Origin: Desulfovibrio sp. Marseille-P6017
Lineage (GTDB): Bacteria > Bacillota_A > Clostridia > Peptostreptococcales > Peptostreptococcaceae
NCBI GenBank assembly: GCA_900604495.1
Contig: UWOR01000002.1
Span: forward strand, 314,487-378,486
DNA: 64,000 bases
Direction: 5' to 3'
Of this stretch, positions 63,890 to 64,000 are shown in pieces. The stretch's first letter is position 1. Each line of letters starts with the position of its first letter. The notes under the pieces are model-generated. The model was not told where the DNA came from and ran no database searches. It saw only the letters and a list, made by a program, of their open reading frames with translations. A program made the position numbers and the translations under genes.

Positions 63890-64000
63890 CCCAAACGTAC
63901 GTAAGCCTATTATTCCTATCAACATTACATATTTTTATATACATCCGCTGTAAGACCCCTTGTCCGCAGCTTTTTACTTATACTCCCATACACCAAATAT
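63890..64000. other. Sequence beyond the adapter, origin uncertain
   Basis: About 111 bases following the poly-A. It is more C-rich than the rest of the window and contains no gene I can support. It may be read-end noise or a false join; it should not be treated as adjacent genome. Confidence 0.8.

Noticed and set aside
63762..63944. Minus-strand 60-codon frame across the contig end
   Set aside because: It is a translation of the Nextera adapter and poly-A; peptides containing SSRRRHTR are a known artefact.

Overview
The window is an AT-rich, densely coded stretch of a low-GC Gram-positive anaerobe. The gene content points to the Clostridia, and most likely the Peptostreptococcaceae (relatives of Clostridioides, Romboutsia, Intestinibacter and Terrisporobacter). 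The evidence is A/T-ending codons, strong GGAGG ribosome sites, T-box and SAM-I leaders, a cobalamin-type ribonucleotide reductase, a HydE hydrogenase maturase, CwlD-like amidase and DUF1002 proteins. Genus is inference; there is no rRNA in the window. I found no tRNA, rRNA, CRISPR array, prophage or transposon.

Layout. 1-9.5 kb is a housekeeping block: the 3' part of a DacA-type carboxypeptidase, a structured leader with rpsB-tsf, pyrH-frr-(67-aa protein)-uppS-cdsA, then dxr-rseP-ispG. It covers translation, lipid carrier and isoprenoid synthesis, and envelope proteolysis. 9.5-20 kb holds CstA, a cell-wall amidase, a class II aldolase, a FUSC protein, an EamA transporter, class II RNR (with an NrdR-box-like site) and HydE. 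20-30.5 kb holds a T-box-controlled asnA, an LRAT-fold protein, a MATE pump, a SNF2 helicase followed by a BceRS-like two-component pair, a glycerophosphodiesterase and an alpha/beta hydrolase. 30.5-35 kb holds two related lipoproteins and a SAM-I-riboswitch-controlled metNIQ operon. 35-48 kb holds mpg, an AbrB-type membrane protein, a GntR regulator, proC, an ABC exporter, an ECF sigma/anti-sigma/MecA-like PBP/RsiV-fold cluster, a DUF1002 protein, a PIG-L deacetylase and a second UppS-like enzyme. 48-64 kb holds csoR, a CPx-type copper ATPase behind a CsoR-like operator, two patatins, a CrtI-like oxidoreductase with an NlpC/P60 protein, an antiporter, a lipoprotein cyclophilin, a tyrosine-type T-box with NhaC, SstT, DeoD and a short sulfite-reductase-like protein.

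Two quality signals matter. First, the biological sequence stops at about 63,809: from 63,810 there is a Nextera/Illumina i7 adapter, a 15-base poly-A and about 111 bases of uncertain origin. Second, three genes (a lipoprotein, metQ, and the RsiV-fold protein) are each broken by one missing A in an A5-A7 run, and a fourth is split by one in-frame stop. These may be real decay, assembly error or slippage-corrected genes, and should be checked before any functional reading.

The most system-like accessory locus is 40.4-44.7 kb. There a sigma factor, its membrane anti-sigma, a penicillin-insensitive-type (MecA-like) transpeptidase and a secreted RsiV/LbpA-like domain are arranged as one envelope-stress unit, preceded by an ECF-type promoter.
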